From the NCBI RefSeq assembly GCF_002257695.2, contig NZ_CP155571.1: a stretch of 64,000 nt of DNA. One strand, written 5' to 3'. Each line of letters opens with the position of its first letter. The first letter of the stretch is position 1. A program made the position numbers and the translations under genes. Under the pieces are notes generated by a model that was not told where the DNA came from, searched no databases, and worked only from the letters and a program-made list of their open reading frames with translations. The stretch is from Sporomusa acidovorans. GTDB lineage: Bacteria; Bacillota; Negativicutes; Sporomusales; Sporomusaceae. Below, piece after piece: positions 60,530 to 64,000 of the stretch.

Positions 60530-61393
60530 ATGCCTAGCACGTATATTAAGCCCCCTCTTATTGACGCCTATATCACCCGCCACCGCACAGTTGCAAAAAC
60601 CATGAAGCATAGCTACTTATTAGTAGGGAGACATTTAAATTCATACTATGAATCAATTGCCGTATGGGATTTGAGTTCACTTCCTTATGATCTGGATATT
60701 AGATCCGCTACAGCAAATTTCTTTATCGCTTATAATAATTCACAATGCCCCAACGCAATCGAAGCTTACCCCATCATTTCCCGCTGGAAGTCATTCTCTG
60801 CATCCTTGCGTCATCCTCCCCTCACAACCCGTAATCCCATTGCCACAGCAGCAATCTCTAACACTACCGAACAACTATCGTTTGGTATCACTGCGTTAGT
60901 GAAAAAATGGCAAAATAATGAAGCCGCCAATCTGGGGCTCTTACTTAGGATGTCGGAACCGGTTTCTTCTGATAGTTCAGTCTCATTATTTAGTGGAAAT
61001 TATTATGATTCTTACTGCTGGCCATTTATAGAAATTAACTATAATTCACCCGACGTAGTTCCCTGTATTTATAAACCAGAAACGATTAATGTATCTGACA
61101 TCGTACGCACAGCCGGCGACTGGTCTTATACCATACCGCTTGATATACTACTTTACAATTACTCCTATACCATTAGCAATTTCGGTACCAATCCCGCTTT
61201 AGTTCGCCTGCAGGTCAGCGCCGATGGTCTTTACTGGCTGGAGCAGTCCGCTCTCAACATACTCGCCCCCTCAAAAACTGTAGCCTTGGCACCTGATACC
61301 ATTACTCGCTATGCCCGCGTAGCTTTTTGTTCGTTAAACGCGAATCAGAACACAACCTTAAGTATCTGTACTCAAGGTCGGACAACAATATAA
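60530..61393 (+). CDS. DNRLRE-type protein sharing the DUF6385-like C-terminus
   Basis: 287 residues, no signal peptide. The N-terminal ~175 residues resemble DNRLRE/TGF-beta-propeptide-like jelly-roll modules (Y-I-T-R-H near the start, SIAVWDLSSLPYDLDIRSAT, FGITALVKKWQNNEAANLGL, FIEINY). The C-terminal ~95 residues (AGDWSYTIPL, RLQVSADGLYWLEQ, ITRYARVAFCS, LSICTQG) align with the C-terminal domain of the octad-repeat protein. The pair likely assembles into one structure. AGGTGA lies 6 nt before the ATG. Confidence 0.75.
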   Translation: MPSTYIKPPLIDAYITRHRTVAKTMKHSYLLVGRHLNSYYESIAVWDLSSLPYDLDIRSATANFFIAYNNSQCPNAIEAYPIISRWKSFSASLRHPPLTTRNPIATAAISNTTEQLSFGITALVKKWQNNEAANLGLLLRMSEPVSSDSSVSLFSGNYYDSYCWPFIEINYNSPDVVPCIYKPETINVSDIVRTAGDWSYTIPLDILLYNYSYTISNFGTNPALVRLQVSADGLYWLEQSALNILAPSKTVALAPDTITRYARVAFCSLNANQNTTLSICTQGRTTI

Positions 61394-61420
61394 TCTTCTT
61401 CCAGAAGGGTGAGAATGTGC

Positions 61421-62971
61421 ATGAATTGTGTTTGTATGCTTCCTTTTTTTATCAATAAAAATGAAGCCTTATTTGAATCTGAGATGAAAATGGCCCATGA
61501 TTGTTTAAAAAGTCTAGCTTACAGTCAAGATCTGAAATTAGTCATCTATAATCAGGGTAGCCTGACGAATCAGGAGCTAAACGAATATCTGCAGAACTTT
61601 GATCTTGACTATGACATAATAGGTGATGAAATTAATGTCGGCATTACAATGGCCAGATACCGGTCGCTGCAATATATCTATCAAAAGTATTGTGCGGTAA
61701 ACTATATTGCGGAAATCCATGTGGACATGATTTTTTCGCCAAACTGGCATAAACCCTTAATTGACTGTTTGGAAAGCAGCGAAGAACCCTTAATCTCCCC
61801 ACGCATATTATCCCTCAAAAATAATACTTATGAATTTTTTGATAATGCGGAATCTGTCAGCAGTTTACCTGATACAGTAGAAGAAGTGATGGCTTTACTG
61901 CAGAATTCGGCTAAAGATGGTATTATAGAAGGCTTTGTTCATCCTGTTATTCATAAAGTCAGTATCTTGAAAAATATACCAGTTTATGATGTCGGCTTCT
62001 TAACAGGAAAACAAAATTTTGAAGATGATAGCCTATTATTAGGCTATAGTTATTATTTGGGTACAGCCAAACGGTGGAAACCCAAATGCTGTCTACATTC
62101 CTGTGTTTTTCATAAAGTCGTGGGGCAGCGCTCCCAACTCCCCAATATACGTGAGGAATGGCAAAGAAACTTCCAGGGATTATTTACTCAATATGGCGCC
62201 TACGGGTTAAAAGAACTAAGCAGAATTCATGACAATCATCCGTTTTTTTATGCTCAATATCGTAACAGCGTTATGGATCGTCAGGCATATTTGTGGCAAC
62301 AGGCAAAAGCAAAACAGCCTGACGAGACTTTTGATATTTACAATTCGCGGTATATCTTAGAAACAGACGAACAAAGTAAAACATGTTTATTAAAAATACC
62401 GGATGGTTGGTGGAGCCGCTTTTATGAGTATCATTGGGCAGCATGCTTTGCTCAAAAGAATGATATCTGCTTAGATGCCGGTTGCGGCGTAATCCATCCA
62501 TTTAAATACTTTTTAAGCGCTACCTGCAAAGAAGTATATGCCTGCGATTTAGATAGAAGAATATTAGATAAAGAAGAACAATTACAAATGCTGCTCAATT
62601 ACTTTTCAGCAGAGGATATTGAGAAAGCCAAAACCCGCATTGACAACATCAACTTTACCGTATGTTCATTAAAATCATTACCTTACAAAAACGATATGTT
62701 TGATAAAATATATTGCCTATCTGCCTTAAATGATTTAGCTAACAAGGAAATCCAGGAAATTCTTGCTGAATTCTACCGTACGCTGACAAAGACAGGCTTG
62801 TTAATCATAACCATCGATAATCCGGCGATGAAATTACGTTTTTTAGCTGACTGTGTAAAACAGGCAGGATTTACATTTGTCGGCCATCTGGATTTAACAC
62901 TCCCCAATAATGCGTTATACTCTAACATCAATGGCGGCTTAACTTGTTTTCGTTTATTGGTTAAAAAATAA
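61421..62971 (+). CDS. Glycosyltransferase fused to a SAM-dependent methyltransferase
   Basis: About 516 residues. Residues 1-300 form a GT-A-like domain (MNCVCMLPFFINKNEALFES, NVGITMARYRSLQYIY, and EIHVDMIFSPNW as a DxD-like site). From about 340 a class I methyltransferase follows (ICLDAGCGVIHPFKYF, VYACDLD, MFDKIYCLSALNDL). The product may add and methylate a sugar. The ATG at 61421 is chosen because the paralog downstream begins with the same MNCVCMLPFF. It follows the DNRLRE gene by 27 bp. Confidence 0.8.
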   Translation: MNCVCMLPFFINKNEALFESEMKMAHDCLKSLAYSQDLKLVIYNQGSLTNQELNEYLQNFDLDYDIIGDEINVGITMARYRSLQYIYQKYCAVNYIAEIHVDMIFSPNWHKPLIDCLESSEEPLISPRILSLKNNTYEFFDNAESVSSLPDTVEEVMALLQNSAKDGIIEGFVHPVIHKVSILKNIPVYDVGFLTGKQNFEDDSLLLGYSYYLGTAKRWKPKCCLHSCVFHKVVGQRSQLPNIREEWQRNFQGLFTQYGAYGLKELSRIHDNHPFFYAQYRNSVMDRQAYLWQQAKAKQPDETFDIYNSRYILETDEQSKTCLLKIPDGWWSRFYEYHWAACFAQKNDICLDAGCGVIHPFKYFLSATCKEVYACDLDRRILDKEEQLQMLLNYFSAEDIEKAKTRIDNINFTVCSLKSLPYKNDMFDKIYCLSALNDLANKEIQEILAEFYRTLTKTGLLIITIDNPAMKLRFLADCVKQAGFTFVGHLDLTLPNNALYSNINGGLTCFRLLVKK

Positions 62972-63050
62972 GCGCCAAAATCAATAGGTTTTCGATCAAA
63001 GAATACTGATCTGGTTGCTGCTTTTCTAATGGAGAGGAGTGAAACAACGC

Positions 63051-63971
63051 ATGAATTGTGTATGTATGCTTCCCTTTTTTATCAATAAGAATGAATCCTT
63101 ATATGAATCTGACATGAAAATGGCCCATGATTGTTTAAAAAGTCTAGCCTACAGTCAAAACCTGAAATTAGTCATCTATAACCAAGGCGGTCTAACCAAT
63201 CAGGAGCTAACAGCATATCTGCAGCGCTTTGCTCTTGACTACGACATAATTGGAGATGGAATAAATGTCGGCATAACGATGGCCAGATACCGGTCACTGC
63301 AATATATATATCAACAATATAGTGCTGCAAACTATATTGCAGAAATCCATGTGGATATGATTTTTTCGCAAAACTGGCACATGCCTTTAATTGATTATCT
63401 GGAGAGCAGCGAAGAACCTTTAATTTCCCCACGTATATTGACAGCAGAAAATAACTGTTATGCGTTTAGTGATAATGCGGAAACAATCAGCAGCTTCCCT
63501 GATACAGTAGAAGAAGTGATGGCTTTACTGCAGAAATCCACTAAAGATGGCATTGTAGAAGGATTTGTCCATCCTGTTATTCATAAAGTCAGTATCCTGA
63601 AAAATATACCAGCCTATGATGTTGGATTTTTAACTGGAAAACAAGGCTATGAGGATGATAGCTTGTTATTAGGTTATAGTTATTATTTGGGTACATCGAA
63701 AAAATGGAGACCAAAACGCTGGTTACGCTCATGCGTTTATCATAAAACAATCGGACAAAGATTTTTATTGCCGAATTTATCCGAGGAATTCCAAAAAAAC
63801 TACTTAGGATTGTACACCCAATACGCCGCCTATGGCTTAAAAGAACTGGCTAGAATTCATGGTAACCAGCCGCACTTTTACGCCCAATATCGCAACAGTA
63901 TAATCGATCCGGATGCCTACTTCTGGCAAATGCCGGAAGATAAGCAGGATAATAAACTTCAAGGCAACTAA
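63051..63971 (+). CDS. GT-A type glycosyltransferase, single-domain paralog
   Basis: 306 residues, highly similar to the first domain of the preceding gene over its whole length (MNCVCMLPFFINKNESLYES, NVGITMARYRSLQYIY, EIHVDMIFSQNW), but ending soon after DAYFWQMPEDKQDN with no methyltransferase. GAGGAG lies 11-12 nt before the ATG at 63051; the frame is open slightly upstream with a GTG at 63039. A tandem duplication, with gain or loss of the methyltransferase domain, explains the pair. It ends 29 bp before the window edge, so further cluster genes may follow. Confidence 0.82.
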   Translation: MNCVCMLPFFINKNESLYESDMKMAHDCLKSLAYSQNLKLVIYNQGGLTNQELTAYLQRFALDYDIIGDGINVGITMARYRSLQYIYQQYSAANYIAEIHVDMIFSQNWHMPLIDYLESSEEPLISPRILTAENNCYAFSDNAETISSFPDTVEEVMALLQKSTKDGIVEGFVHPVIHKVSILKNIPAYDVGFLTGKQGYEDDSLLLGYSYYLGTSKKWRPKRWLRSCVYHKTIGQRFLLPNLSEEFQKNYLGLYTQYAAYGLKELARIHGNQPHFYAQYRNSIIDPDAYFWQMPEDKQDNKLQGN

Positions 63972-64000
63972 TTCAAGATTTATATTGAAAATAGGCGAGC

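Overview
The window reads as a chromosomal segment of a spore-forming, anaerobic, diderm Firmicute of the Negativicutes (Sporomusaceae-like: Sporomusa, Pelosinus and relatives). This is inferred from a CotF-type spore coat pair, a class III hybrid cluster protein (Hcp), a cobalamin riboswitch over a tetrapyrrole operon, a fused CbiMN-type cobalt transporter, Gram-positive-like ribosome binding sites and strong intrinsic terminators. No rRNA, tRNA or CRISPR array was seen.

Layout. 1-9.1 kb: 5' part of deoC, a PerR-like regulator, two small coat genes, a MASE3/GAF/GGDEF protein, a degenerate HD-GYP protein, a MATE exporter and tex. 9.1-17.3 kb: a cyclodeaminase, a fakB-fakA fatty acid kinase pair, a long FtsA-like ATPase, hcp with a well-placed CRP/FNR-type operator, and a second diguanylate cyclase. 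17.5-24.8 kb: a six-gene operon (precorrin-2 dehydrogenase, hemA, hemC, cobA-hemD, hemB, hemL) that builds the tetrapyrrole from glutamyl-tRNA to sirohydrochlorin/precorrin-2, behind a cobalamin riboswitch and two tandem terminators. 24.8-31.2 kb: PBP2, an LCP ligase, a thiamine-binding-type protein, a GH18 lipoprotein and an aminotransferase. 31.2-36.2 kb: an SsuABC/TauABC-like importer, and an EamA exporter divergent from a LysR regulator. 36.2-38.4 kb: a degraded patch (gmd remnant, mobile repeat, transposase remnant) around a glycosyltransferase and a 38-residue Gly-rich membrane peptide. 38.4-46.4 kb: glnK-glnL two-component system with a dicarboxylate symporter, apbE, and cbiM-cbiQ-cbiO cobalt uptake. 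46.4-50.4 kb: arginase plus a DUF2164 gene, interrupted by an IS1634-type element flanked by perfect 554-bp direct repeats. 50.4-52.5 kb: an FHA-winged-helix regulator and a class D beta-lactamase.

The most remarkable part is 52.5-64 kb. A four-gene, translationally overlapping minus-strand operon encodes large GT2 glycosyltransferases; three carry long TPR-like tails and resemble SunS, a cysteine S-glycosyltransferase. It diverges from a plus-strand set encoding a 325-residue protein made mostly of 22 octapeptide repeats with 13 equally placed cysteines and many threonines, a DNRLRE-type partner that shares its C-terminal domain, and two paralogous glycosyltransferases, one fused to a methyltransferase. 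Both directions carry sequences that fit the sporulation sigma-K consensus, and neither structural protein has a signal peptide. I infer a late-sporulation, mother-cell-made, glycosylated spore-surface system.

Two families of short interspersed repeats, called R1 (four sites) and R2 (three sites) here, lie between genes across the window.
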